The notes under the pieces were generated by a model. It was given only the letters and a program-made list of their open reading frames with translations. It was not told the DNA's origin and made no database searches. The position numbers and the translations under genes are program-made. From positions 124,001 through 188,000 of the forward strand of contig NZ_FNCJ01000015.1 of assembly GCF_900100735.1 (NCBI RefSeq): 64,000 bases of DNA, read 5' to 3'. Of this stretch, positions 24,691 through 32,946 are shown in pieces (the stretch's first letter is position 1; each line of letters starts with the position of its first letter). The stretch is from Paraburkholderia phenazinium (lineage in GTDB: Bacteria; Pseudomonadota; Gammaproteobacteria; Burkholderiales; Burkholderiaceae).

Positions 24691-25119
24691 CTAACTGCGC
24701 GCCGCCAGATACGCACTCGGTGTCGTACCCACCGTGCGCTTGAAGTGCCGCCCTAAATGGCTCTGATCGAAGAAGCCCACCTCCGTCGCCACGATCGACG
24801 GCGGCAAGCCCCTACGCAGCAGGCGCTGCGCGTGCCGGACGCGGACCATGCACACGTAGCGATGCGGCGAGATCCCCACCTCCGCGCGAAATAGCGCCGC
24901 GAAGCGCGACACGCTCAGCTCCGCCTTGGCAGCGAGCGTCGCGAGCGTCACCGGCTGGGCGAACGAGGCTTCGATAAATTCGATCGCCCGCTCGATGGGC
25001 CGCGTCGCGCGACGCGACGCCCCGAGCGTGTTATCCAGCGTCAGCGATAGGTCCAGCCGCTCCCTGATGGCGTCGTCGGCAAAGAGGTCTGCGTGGTCAT
25101 CCAGAAGAGCGGTCAGCAT
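24691..25119 (-). CDS. AraC-family protein reduced to the DNA-binding domain
   Basis: The protein has only about 142 residues. Residues 40-142 form the complete double helix-turn-helix of AraC proteins (LATLAAKAELSVSRFAALFRAEVGISPHRYV, then ATEVGFFDQSHLGRHFKRTVGTTPSAY). The usual 150-residue sensory domain is missing. The short N-terminus cannot hold it, and upstream lies the stop of the dehydrogenase beta gene 11 bases away, so this is not a start error. ATG 25119 has GGAG 8 bases upstream; a GTG at 25128 is the alternative. As the last gene of the amine/opine-type operon it probably autoregulates that operon, perhaps without ligand. Confidence 0.82.
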   Translation of the reverse strand: MLTALLDDHADLFADDAIRERLDLSLTLDNTLGASRRATRPIERAIEFIEASFAQPVTLATLAAKAELSVSRFAALFRAEVGISPHRYVCMVRVRHAQRLLRRGLPPSIVATEVGFFDQSHLGRHFKRTVGTTPSAYLAARS

Positions 25120-25130
25120 GATCTCCACTC

Positions 25131-26285
25131 CTATGCCGCCTGCGGCGCCTGAGCCGCGACGCTGGCGAAGCGGCGGATATCGAACGGTTCCAGTGGCGTG
25201 CTGGTCACGCCGGTATCGATCAATTCGGCCATCGTGTCGCCGACGCCTGGCCCGAGTTGAAAGCCATGTCCGCAGAAGCCGAACGCGTAATACAGGCCAC
25301 TGACGTTGCCGCTCGGACCCATGATCGGACGGTCGTCGGGCATGTAGCCCTCAATGCCGCTCCACACACGGATGATATTGAGCTTCGACAACGCCGGCGC
25401 CACCCGGTACAACTGGCGGAACTGCAGCAGCGTGTTCTGCGGCAGCACGTAGGCGCGCCGCAAATCTGGATAAGCCGGGCCGCGTGCGCAACCGCCGATC
25501 ACGACGTTGCCGCGCGCAATCTGCCGGAAGTACACAACTTCCTCGATCTGCGGCGACGACACGCCGACCACCGGGCGGATGCCGTAGGTGGTCGGCTCGG
25601 TGACGGCCATCTGCGGACCATGGACTGCAATCGGCACAGGCTCGCCGAACTGTTCGCTGAGCAGGCTGCCCCACGCACCGGCCGTCACCAACAGCAGCGG
25701 CGCATGGAAGCTGCGGCCATCGGTACTGGTGGCGCGAAACTCCGCGCCTTCTTTCTCGACGGTAGCAATTTCGGTGTTCTCTACGATCTGCGCGCCCAGG
25801 CGTGCGGCGGCCCGTCCGAATGCCGGAGCTGCGAGTCGCGGATTGGCGTGACCGTCCTTCTCCGAATACGAGCCGGCCAATACTTCGGGCCCAAGAAACG
25901 GGAAGCGCGCCTTCATCTCGGCGCCGCGTACCAGTTCGAGATTTAAACCGTAGTGGGCCGCTTCTTTCGCGTAGGTCTCGAACTGGTCGGCCTGTTCCTC
26001 GCGATAGCAGACGCGAATATGACCGGACATCAGAAACTCCGCGTCATGACCGATCAGTTCGGGCAGCTTGCCCCAGATCTCGCGCGAACGATTGGCAAGC
26101 GGCAATTGCGGCAGGAAGCGCCCCTGGCGCCGCACATTGCCGAAGTTGGTGCCGCTCGCCTGCTGGCCCACGAGGCCGCGCTCGAGCAAGATCACCGAGC
26201 GGCCCCGCTTGCGCAGGAAAAACGCCGTGGCCGCACCCATGATGCCGCCGCCGACAATGATCACATCTGCTTGCGCCCGGCTCAT
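25131..26285 (-). CDS. FAD-dependent dehydrogenase beta subunit (HcnC / OoxB / D-hydroxyproline dehydrogenase type)
   Basis: The 384-residue flavoprotein starts with DVIIVGGGIMGAATAFFLRKRG (Rossmann FAD site) and ends with FGFCGHGFQLGPGVGDTMAELI, as in DAO-family subunits of three-component dehydrogenases. Its ATG overlaps the alpha stop (ATGA). With alpha and gamma it should form a membrane-peripheral complex that oxidises an imino acid, opine or cyanogenic glycine and passes electrons to the respiratory chain. Known members with this three-gene plan are HcnABC, octopine/nopaline oxidases and LhpBEF D-hydroxyproline dehydrogenase; sequence alone does not say which substrate applies. Confidence 0.82.
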   Translation of the reverse strand: MSRAQADVIIVGGGIMGAATAFFLRKRGRSVILLERGLVGQQASGTNFGNVRRQGRFLPQLPLANRSREIWGKLPELIGHDAEFLMSGHIRVCYREEQADQFETYAKEAAHYGLNLELVRGAEMKARFPFLGPEVLAGSYSEKDGHANPRLAAPAFGRAAARLGAQIVENTEIATVEKEGAEFRATSTDGRSFHAPLLLVTAGAWGSLLSEQFGEPVPIAVHGPQMAVTEPTTYGIRPVVGVSSPQIEEVVYFRQIARGNVVIGGCARGPAYPDLRRAYVLPQNTLLQFRQLYRVAPALSKLNIIRVWSGIEGYMPDDRPIMGPSGNVSGLYYAFGFCGHGFQLGPGVGDTMAELIDTGVTSTPLEPFDIRRFASVAAQAPQAA

Positions 26286-27658
26286 TCGACCTCCTCAACG
26301 GTAGCGATGGAAAGCGGCTTGACGGGCGCCTGCCCGCGCAGCCGGCCGACCTGTTCGACCGGCACGCTCGCTGCATCCGCGATGATTTCCGCCGCCGCGT
26401 GGCCGCAATAGCGTCCCTGGCAGCGCCCCATGCCGACGCGACTGAAGGCCTTCGCGCGATTGGCCTCGCAGGCGCCTTCTTCGCGGATCACACGGCGCAG
26501 TTCGCCCACCTTTACGCCTTCGCAACGGCATACCACGGTGTCGTCCGAGAGATGAGCAGCTTGCGCAGCGGGCCAAGGAAACGCTTCTAGCAGCCCGAGC
26601 CGGAAGCGATCCATCTTCTGTTGCTGGCGCTTCAAATCGTCCAGCGTGGCGGCCTCGATAGCGTGACCGAGGTCCTGCAACGCCGCGTAGGCGGCAAGGC
26701 GACCCGCCAGCTCGGCGCCATCCGCGCCGAGTACGCGTACGCCGTCGCCGGCGAGATACACACCGGGTTCCGAACTGCGGCCCAGTTCATCGATTTGCGG
26801 CAGCCACTGGCGCGACGGCTCGTCGAAGCGGAACGCACAGCGCGCCAAGTCGGCGAGTTGCGTTTCCGGACGCAGGTGATAGCCGAGCGCTACTGCGTCG
26901 CAGGTAATCTGCTGCACCCGCCCCTTGGCGTCGCGATAGTGCACGCCTTGCACGCCCGCGGCGTCCGAGCCAATAATCTCCAGCGGCTCGATGCCGTTCT
27001 CGACGACGACGCCCGCCTTTTTCAGGGAAGAAACGAGCGCGGCGCCCTTTTTCAGCACATCCAGCCGCGCCAGCAATTTCGGCAGCGCGCGCAGGCGCTG
27101 GCCAAACTTCGACGTGTCCAGCACCGCCGCCACTTGCGCACCGGCTTGCACGTACTGGCTCGCCACTAGATAGAGCAGCGGTCCCGAGCCCATGAACACG
27201 ACCTTGCGGCCGATCGACACCGCTTGCGCCTTCAACGCAATCTGCGACGCGCCGAGGCTATAGGTCCCGGCAAATTGCCAGCCCTTCACCGGCATCAAGC
27301 GATCGGTCGCGCCTGGGCATAGGATCAACGCGTCATAAGGCAGCGCATTGGCAACCCCGTCGTGCACCACATGCAGCTTGCGCTCGGCGACATTCCACGC
27401 GAGCGTCTCCGGCCGGTAATCGATCTGCGGGCGCAAGCGTTCGAAAGTGCTGTGCAGGTCTTCCGCACGGGCGGCCTCGGTCCCATACAACTTCGCATAG
27501 GGTCGAGAGAAATTGTCCGGCTGACGGCGATAAATCTGTCCACCATCACGGCGGCTTTCATCGATGACGGTCGGGCGGATACCCGCGGCCAGCAGGGTCT
27601 GCGCACAGCGCACGCCGGCCGGTCCGGCACCGACGATGATTATGCGAGGTTGGCCCAT
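26282..27658 (-). CDS. NAD(P)/FAD oxidoreductase alpha subunit with BFD-like [2Fe-2S] C-terminus
   Basis: The 458-residue protein has an FAD site at the start (RIIIVGAGPAGVRCAQTLLAAG), a second nucleotide-binding region near residue 150 (GRKVVFMGSGPLLYLVASQ), a GVYLAGDGVRVLGAD strip, and a C-terminal BFD-type iron-sulphur domain with Cys pairs in VVCRCEGVKVGEL and GMGRCQGRYCG. This is the HcnB/OoxA/LhpE type. I chose ATG 27658 since the 105 residues before it in the long frame are the shadow of the gamma gene. It overlaps gamma by 19 bases and beta by 4, so the three are translated together. Confidence 0.85.
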   Translation of the reverse strand: MGQPRIIIVGAGPAGVRCAQTLLAAGIRPTVIDESRRDGGQIYRRQPDNFSRPYAKLYGTEAARAEDLHSTFERLRPQIDYRPETLAWNVAERKLHVVHDGVANALPYDALILCPGATDRLMPVKGWQFAGTYSLGASQIALKAQAVSIGRKVVFMGSGPLLYLVASQYVQAGAQVAAVLDTSKFGQRLRALPKLLARLDVLKKGAALVSSLKKAGVVVENGIEPLEIIGSDAAGVQGVHYRDAKGRVQQITCDAVALGYHLRPETQLADLARCAFRFDEPSRQWLPQIDELGRSSEPGVYLAGDGVRVLGADGAELAGRLAAYAALQDLGHAIEAATLDDLKRQQQKMDRFRLGLLEAFPWPAAQAAHLSDDTVVCRCEGVKVGELRRVIREEGACEANRAKAFSRVGMGRCQGRYCGHAAAEIIADAASVPVEQVGRLRGQAPVKPLSIATVEEVE

Positions 27659-27948
27659 TGCTCCTCCGCTTGAGTCGTTACAATCTGCAGGCCTTCGCTG
27701 ACCACCGTAGTACAGGCGCGCAAGCGCTCGCCATCCGCAGTCCAGACCCAGCAGTCCTGGCACGCGCCCATCAGGCAAAAGCCCGCACGCACCTCGTTGC
27801 CGAACTCCGACTGACGCACGTGATCCACCGAGCAGAGCATCGCCACCAGCACGGTATCGCCCGCCAGTGCCTCGACCGCCTTGCCGTCCACGTGAATCGT
27901 CACGGTCTTGCGTCCGGTCTCGCCGAGCCGGATGAATCGTCCACTCAT
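27640..27948 (-). CDS. [2Fe-2S] gamma subunit of the amine/opine-type dehydrogenase (HcnA-like)
   Basis: The 102-residue ferredoxin-like protein has Cys58, Cys63 and Cys66 (GFCLMGACQDCWV) plus Cys79 (RACTT), the plant-type [2Fe-2S] pattern seen in HcnA, OoxX and LhpF subunits. It should carry electrons from the flavin subunits. The start overlaps the transporter ATPase stop by 4 nt (ATGA), which ties uptake and oxidation of the substrate to one operon. Confidence 0.85.
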   Translation of the reverse strand: MSGRFIRLGETGRKTVTIHVDGKAVEALAGDTVLVAMLCSVDHVRQSEFGNEVRAGFCLMGACQDCWVWTADGERLRACTTVVSEGLQIVTTQAEEQWANLA

Positions 27949-28742
27949 GCTGTTGCTCCCTGCGCGCGGCCATCGTGATCGACGGTTGCGACGCTATCGT
28001 TCACCGGATCGATCCGGTTGGTGAGGACGTGGCGCAGAAACTCGCGCGTGCGCGTCTCGCGCGGCGAACACAAGACCTGCTGCGCACTGCCCTCTTCGAT
28101 GATCTGGCCGCCGTGCAGAAAGCACACGCGGTCGGCCACTTCACGGGCAAAGCCCATTTCATGCGTGACCACCAGCATGGTCATGCCTTCGCGCGCCAGC
28201 GTGCGCATCACCGCGAGCACTTCGCCCACCAGCTCCGGATCGAGCGCGGACGTCGGTTCGTCGAACAGAATCGCTTTGGGCTTCATCGCCAGCGATCGTG
28301 CAATCGCCACGCGCTGCTGCTGTCCGCCCGACAGTTGATGCGGATATGCATGCAGCTTTTCACCGAGACCGACCTTGCCGAGCAGTTCGATGGCTTCGCG
28401 GTGCGCCTCGTGCTTCGGTTCGCCTTTTACATGCACGGGGCCCTCCATCACGTTCTCGAGCGCCGTGCGATGCGGAAACAGATTGAAGCGTTGAAACACC
28501 ATGCCGACTTGCGTCCGCAAGCGGTTGATGTGGCGCGAGCGTTGCTCGACGCGCTCATCCAACAGCTTGATTTCACCGGCATCGTAGGATTCGAGCGCGT
28601 TGATACAGCGCAGCAAGGTCGATTTGCCCGAGCCCGATGCACCGATCAGGCACACCACCTCGCCCTGCTTGATATTCAAGGAAATGCCTTTCAGCACCGG
28701 AACGGCGCCAAAGCTCTTGTGCACATCAACAATCTCGATCAT
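27945..28742 (-). CDS. ATPase of a polar amino acid (HisP/GlnQ-type) ABC transporter
   Basis: The 265-residue protein has Walker A GASGSGKST near residue 33, the Q-loop in GMVFQRFNLFPH, the signature LSGGQQQRVAIARSLA, Walker B KAILFDEPTSALDPE and the switch His in VVTHEMGFAREVADRV. The HEMGFARE sequence is typical of polar amino acid and opine importers. It energises the permease upstream and, because of the ATGA overlap with the dehydrogenase gamma gene, probably imports that enzyme's substrate. Confidence 0.93.
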   Translation of the reverse strand: MIEIVDVHKSFGAVPVLKGISLNIKQGEVVCLIGASGSGKSTLLRCINALESYDAGEIKLLDERVEQRSRHINRLRTQVGMVFQRFNLFPHRTALENVMEGPVHVKGEPKHEAHREAIELLGKVGLGEKLHAYPHQLSGGQQQRVAIARSLAMKPKAILFDEPTSALDPELVGEVLAVMRTLAREGMTMLVVTHEMGFAREVADRVCFLHGGQIIEEGSAQQVLCSPRETRTREFLRHVLTNRIDPVNDSVATVDHDGRAQGATA

Positions 28743-28789
28743 CGCATCCTCGCTTGAGGCCTGATTTGTGAGCCCGCTCGAGGCCTCGT

Positions 28790-29494
28790 TTAGCGTTCGT
28801 ACAGCCTTGTTGCCTTCATCTCGCGCTTACTCGGCCTTTTGTCGGCCTTGTGCTTGCCGAAACGCTTTTCCAGATGGCGCGTCAGGCTCATCAACGGCAG
28901 GCTCATCGCCAGATACCCCAGCGCCACCAGCGTATACACCGTCACGTTCTGGAACGTCGACGCGGCGATCAATTGGCCTTCACGCGTCATCTCGGCCACG
29001 GTAATCGTCGAGGCGAGCGACGAGTCCTTCAACATCATCACCAGCGTGTTCGCATACGGCGGCAGCGCGACGCGCACGGCCTGCGGCAGGATCACGCGGT
29101 ACATCGTCTTCACGCGGCCCATGCCGATCGACTGGGCCGCTTCGAACTGGCCGGGGTCGACGGCTTCGATGCCCGAGCGGATGATTTCCGCCACATAGGT
29201 CGAATAGCCGAAACCCAGACCGATGATGCTCGCTTCGAGCGCCCCCATCTGAATGCCGATGTCGGGCAACACGAAGTAGATATAAAACAGCAGCACGATC
29301 ATCGGCAGGCCGCGCACCACGTTGATCATCGCGCTGACCACCGTGACGACGCCCGGGTGTCGCGACATTTTCAACAGCGCCCAGACGAGTCCGAGCACGG
29401 TGCTCAATACCAGGCAGCCCAGCGTGATGATGATGCTCATCAGGGCGCCGCTAAACAGAATCGGAACAAAGTCGGTTATATCGCGCCAATGCAT
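28790..29494 (-). CDS. Permease of a polar amino acid ABC transporter (HisM/Q type)
   Basis: The 234-residue inner membrane protein has about five membrane helices, the His/Glu/Gln TRAP motif region NVVRGLPMIVLLFYIYF, and the cytoplasmic coupling loop GMGRVKTMYRVILPQAVRVALPP. Only one permease is encoded, so the channel is probably a homodimer. It lies between the substrate-binding protein and ATPase genes in the same operon. Confidence 0.92.
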   Translation of the reverse strand: MHWRDITDFVPILFSGALMSIIITLGCLVLSTVLGLVWALLKMSRHPGVVTVVSAMINVVRGLPMIVLLFYIYFVLPDIGIQMGALEASIIGLGFGYSTYVAEIIRSGIEAVDPGQFEAAQSIGMGRVKTMYRVILPQAVRVALPPYANTLVMMLKDSSLASTITVAEMTREGQLIAASTFQNVTVYTLVALGYLAMSLPLMSLTRHLEKRFGKHKADKRPSKREMKATRLYER

Positions 29495-29643
29495 ACGGTG
29501 TGCTCTTCAAAATCGGGGCCGTCGGCGGCATCAGAAGCAAACCGAGCCACGACGGTCGGGACGTAAGGAACAACCCGTTCACCGGCCAGGCGCGCTTGCC
29601 GGTAACGGGCTTTCGTCACACGAGGTTCGCGTTCACTTCACGA

Positions 29644-30453
29644 TCAGCTCGCGAGATTCCACTTCTTCAGGATCGCGTTCAGCGAGCCGTCGGCTTTCAT
29701 CTTCGTCAGCGCATCGTTGATCTTGGCGAGCAGAGCAGCGTTGCCCTTCTTCACGGCAATCGCGATGTCGAATTTCTGCATCGGCACGTAGTCGTCCACC
29801 ACACGCGCGCCACTCAAACCGCCCGAGGCTTCCTGCGCCTTGAGGATCGGATAGTCGCTAAAGCCTGCGGTAATGCGGCCCAGCACCACGTCGCGCGTCA
29901 TATCGGCCGGGCTGTCGTACATCTTCACTTCCTTGAAGATGCCAAGCTTGAGCAACTGGTCACCGTAATCAGTGCCAGTCGGCGCGCCCACGATGGTGCC
30001 CTTCAGGTCCTGCACCGACTTGTAATCCGTCTTGTTCGAATCCTTGACGATGATGCCTTCGCCAAACGCGGTGACCGGCTGCGAGAAATCGACCACTTCT
30101 GCGCGCTTCGGCGTCGGCGTCATGCCGGCCACGATGATGTCGATCTTGCCCGACACCGCCGACTGAATCAGCGCCGAGAACGGCACTGCGTTGAACGACA
30201 CGTTAAAGCCTTCGCGCTTGCCGATGGCGTCCACCACGTCGGGCATCAGGCCTTCGATCTTCTGCGTCTTCACGTCCATGAAGGTAGTCGGCGCGCTCGA
30301 CGGCGGCGAACCGGCGGTGAGCGTCGGCGTATCGGCGGCGTGGCTCAGGCTTGCGCCAAGCATCATCGAGAGGGCGACGCCAGCCTGGAGAGCGAAGCGT
30401 TGAACGGCTTGCAGGCGTGCTGCGGGGCGAAGCTCACGGGTAAAACGCAACAT
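29644..30453 (-). CDS. Periplasmic solute-binding protein of the polar amino acid ABC transporter (family 3)
   Basis: The 269-residue protein has an N-terminal export signal (VALSMMLGASLSHA cleavage region) and family 3 binding-protein features: a lobe 1 end KREGFNVSFNAVPFSALI, the TGTDYGDQLL stretch, and the C-terminal MKADGSLNAILKKWN. I prefer the ATG at 30453 because AAGGA lies 6 bases before it; an ATG two codons earlier abuts the ribosome site. The bound ligand is unknown but should be a small amino acid, amine or opine. Confidence 0.88.
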   Translation of the reverse strand: MLRFTRELRPAARLQAVQRFALQAGVALSMMLGASLSHAADTPTLTAGSPPSSAPTTFMDVKTQKIEGLMPDVVDAIGKREGFNVSFNAVPFSALIQSAVSGKIDIIVAGMTPTPKRAEVVDFSQPVTAFGEGIIVKDSNKTDYKSVQDLKGTIVGAPTGTDYGDQLLKLGIFKEVKMYDSPADMTRDVVLGRITAGFSDYPILKAQEASGGLSGARVVDDYVPMQKFDIAIAVKKGNAALLAKINDALTKMKADGSLNAILKKWNLAS

Positions 30454-30540
30454 GGTCATCCTTGGAGTGTGGTGGTGAAAACCGCTGCGGCGCCGGGCGA
30501 CGCAACGGCAAACATCGGGTACTGCCCCTTCCGCATCGGT

Positions 30541-31818
30541 TCAATGCAGAATGTCCTGCAAACGGTAATACGCGCCGACCAGCGGCAAGAACCAGGCGTG
30601 GCCGAAATGACCGGGAATCGCGGGCCATTCGAGCGTGCGCCATGGATTGCGCGTGGCGGCGCCGAACATCACATCGGCCATCGCGCGCCCCATATGCACC
30701 GACATCTGCACACCGTGGCCGCTATAGCCCATCGAGTAAAACAGGCCCTCATGCTGGCCCGCGCGCGGCAGCCGGTCCGCCGTCATGTCGACGAGACCGC
30801 CCCAGCAGTAGTCGAGGCGCACCTCGGCCAGCTTCGGAAAGTAGCCTGCGAGACCGGCACGGAGAATCCGGCCGCTCTTTTCGTCGGAGCGCGGGTTCGA
30901 CATGGCAAAGCGAGCGCGGCCGCCGAACAGCAAACGGTTGTCCGCCGTGGTCCGAAAATAGTTGCCGATGTTGCGCGTGGTCACATAGGCGCGCCGCTTC
31001 GGTACGAGCTCGTCGAGTTGTGCGGTCGTCAACGGCTCGGTGACAACAATGAAGCTGCCCACCGGTGCGATGCGCCGCCGAAACCACTGCAACGGGCCGA
31101 TCTGCGAAGCGCCTGTGGCAACCAGCACGCGTCCGGCCCGGATCGTGCCGAACTCGGTTTGCACTTCGTAACGCTCGCCATCGAGACGCTTCAGGCCCGT
31201 CACAGGCGTGTGTTCGAAAATGCGTGCGCCGTGCCTTGCGGCGGCGGTCGCAAGGCCGACACCGAACTTGCCCATATGCATCTGCGCACCGTTACGCTGC
31301 ACGAGGCCGCCGTAAAACCTGTCCGAGCCGACCTCTTCGCGAATCCGTTCGGGCGGAATCAGTTCGACATCCGGATCGACATTGCGCACCAGCGATTCGT
31401 AGGTCTTGGCGAGCTTGTCGAAATGCCGGGGTTTCGCTGCGAGTTTGATCTTGCCGCCGCGAAAGAAGTCGCAATCGATCTTTTCCTCATTGACGATCGA
31501 CGCCACCGTCGCCACCGCGCTCTCATATGCACGATAGAAATCGCGGGCCTTGTCGGCGCCGATGCGTTCCGCCAGCGCCGCGTAATCGTGCGCGAGCCCG
31601 GTGTTGCACTGGCCGCCGTTGCGGCCGGATGCTTCGCCAGCAATACGCCCGGCTTCCAGCACCGTCACCGGAATGCCGCGCTTGGCCAACTCGAGCGCGG
31701 CGGACAGGCCGGTGAAGCCACCGCCGATCACCACCACGTCCGCGCCGCCCTCGAGCGGGCCTTGTTGCCCGTCGAGAAACGGCGGAGCGGTGTCGAGCCA
31801 GTACGAATCGAGCTTCAT
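30541..31818 (-). CDS. FAD-dependent amine oxidase of the PuuB/OrdL type
   Basis: The 425-residue flavoprotein resembles gamma-glutamylputrescine oxidase: YWLDTAPPF near the start, FAD motif VVVIGGGFTGLSAALELAKRG, ASGRNGGQCNTGLAHD, and the C-terminal GYSGHGVQMSVHMGRAMADV. Such enzymes deaminate primary amines to aldehydes with O2. The aldehyde dehydrogenase gene at 32947 in the same block could take the product. Together with the HcnABC-like complex it is the second oxidase in this operon, which hints at a substrate with two amine functions or at a two-step route. Confidence 0.85.
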   Translation of the reverse strand: MKLDSYWLDTAPPFLDGQQGPLEGGADVVVIGGGFTGLSAALELAKRGIPVTVLEAGRIAGEASGRNGGQCNTGLAHDYAALAERIGADKARDFYRAYESAVATVASIVNEEKIDCDFFRGGKIKLAAKPRHFDKLAKTYESLVRNVDPDVELIPPERIREEVGSDRFYGGLVQRNGAQMHMGKFGVGLATAAARHGARIFEHTPVTGLKRLDGERYEVQTEFGTIRAGRVLVATGASQIGPLQWFRRRIAPVGSFIVVTEPLTTAQLDELVPKRRAYVTTRNIGNYFRTTADNRLLFGGRARFAMSNPRSDEKSGRILRAGLAGYFPKLAEVRLDYCWGGLVDMTADRLPRAGQHEGLFYSMGYSGHGVQMSVHMGRAMADVMFGAATRNPWRTLEWPAIPGHFGHAWFLPLVGAYYRLQDILH

Positions 31819-31841
31819 CAGGTTCCTTCGCGCTTCAGGGC

Positions 31842-32510
31842 TTAAAGACCCACGACGCCGGCCAGACCGCCGATGTCCTTGATCTCGGTATAGTTGTAGT
31901 ACGGCGTGGACGGTTCGTGACCGCGCGCGACGAACACCTTGTTCTTCACGCCGAGATCGTTGGCCGACATCAGGTCGTAACGCAGGCTCGACGACACGTG
32001 CAGGATGTCTTCCGGGCCGCAGCCGAGGTTATCGAGCATGTATTCGAACGCTTGCAGACGCGGCTTGTAGGCCTGCGCCATCTGCGCCGTATACACCGCA
32101 TGGAACGGTGCGCCGAGCTTGTCGACGTTGCTCTGGATCTGATCGTTCGAGGCGTTCGACAGAATCACCAGCGGAATTTCCTTCGCGACCTTGGCAAGGC
32201 CTTCCGGCACATCCGGGTGCGGACCCCACGTGGGCACGGCGTCGTAGAAGCGCTGCGCTTCGGCGTCGTCGTAGGCGAGGTTCCAGCGCTTGAGCGTGCG
32301 GCGCACGGCGTTCTTCACGACTTCCTGATACGGCTTCCATGCGCCGAGAACTTCGTCGAGGCGATACGCGGCGAAGTCACGCACGAACTGTTCCATCTGC
32401 TCGGCGTTGACTCGGTCGGCGAAGATCTCGCGAGCCAAGTCGCCCATGCGGAAGCGGGTCAGCGTACCGTAGCAGTCGAAGGTGATGTATTTGGGCCTGA
32501 AGCGGGTCAT
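31842..32510 (-). CDS. Type II haloacid-dehalogenase-family hydrolase
   Basis: The 222-residue HAD protein has nucleophile Asp12 in ITFDCYGTLTRF, motif II LVILSNASNDQ, Lys in QAYKPRLQAFEYML and the acidic motif in HVSSSLRYDLMSANDLG. It matches 2-haloacid dehalogenase type II rather than phosphatases, but family members in amine operons may act on other C-X or phosphoester bonds. Start ATG 32510 has AGGA 7 bases upstream. It is the first gene of the tight operon that runs down to the AraC protein. Confidence 0.85.
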   Translation of the reverse strand: MTRFRPKYITFDCYGTLTRFRMGDLAREIFADRVNAEQMEQFVRDFAAYRLDEVLGAWKPYQEVVKNAVRRTLKRWNLAYDDAEAQRFYDAVPTWGPHPDVPEGLAKVAKEIPLVILSNASNDQIQSNVDKLGAPFHAVYTAQMAQAYKPRLQAFEYMLDNLGCGPEDILHVSSSLRYDLMSANDLGVKNKVFVARGHEPSTPYYNYTEIKDIGGLAGVVGL

Positions 32511-32946
32511 GTCTATGTCCTGTAGTGGGCAATAGTCAGCGTTGGGGGCAACGCAGCGAGCGCTGCTGAAATGAATTACACCACCCCAAAAAATGCGGGT
32601 TGTCGTGTTATCGACGCCGCTGAACACACAATCCGCCGTTTTGTGCCGCCCGCGCAGCACACTATGCGGCGGCACTTTGGGAGTGCTGGGGATGCGTCCC
32701 GCTGGTGCGGGTATGCCCTGATACGGGCGCGCTCAACAAGGCTAATCAAGGCTCGGCGGGATGCGCGACGGGTCTGCACAAGCCGCCACGAAAACGACAA
32801 CGGCCGCGTCGGAGACCGACGCGGCCGTCTTGGGAAGCTGAAACCGCCGTGTTCAGCAGCAGATCGTGCTGCGTGCGGCGAGGCTTATGTATGAGGTTTG
32901 GGGTTTGCCCGGCGCGTTAGCGCTCGTGTTCGCTTCCTTCGTGTAT
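32511..32946. other. Promoter region of the amine/opine-type operon and terminator of the aldehyde dehydrogenase gene
   Basis: There is no gene in 436 bases. It contains the long hairpin at 32800-32828 that should end the upstream dehydrogenase transcript, so genes from the HAD gene onward need their own promoter here. I find no consensus promoter I would defend. Confidence 0.5.
32800..32828 (-). terminator. 13-bp perfect hairpin terminator after the aldehyde dehydrogenase gene
   Basis: ACGGCCGCGTCGG and CCGACGCGGCCGT are perfect inverted arms around a 3-base loop. On the minus strand they are followed by TTGTCGTTTT, an interrupted T-run. The hairpin is about 120 bases past the dehydrogenase stop. 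Confidence 0.7.
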
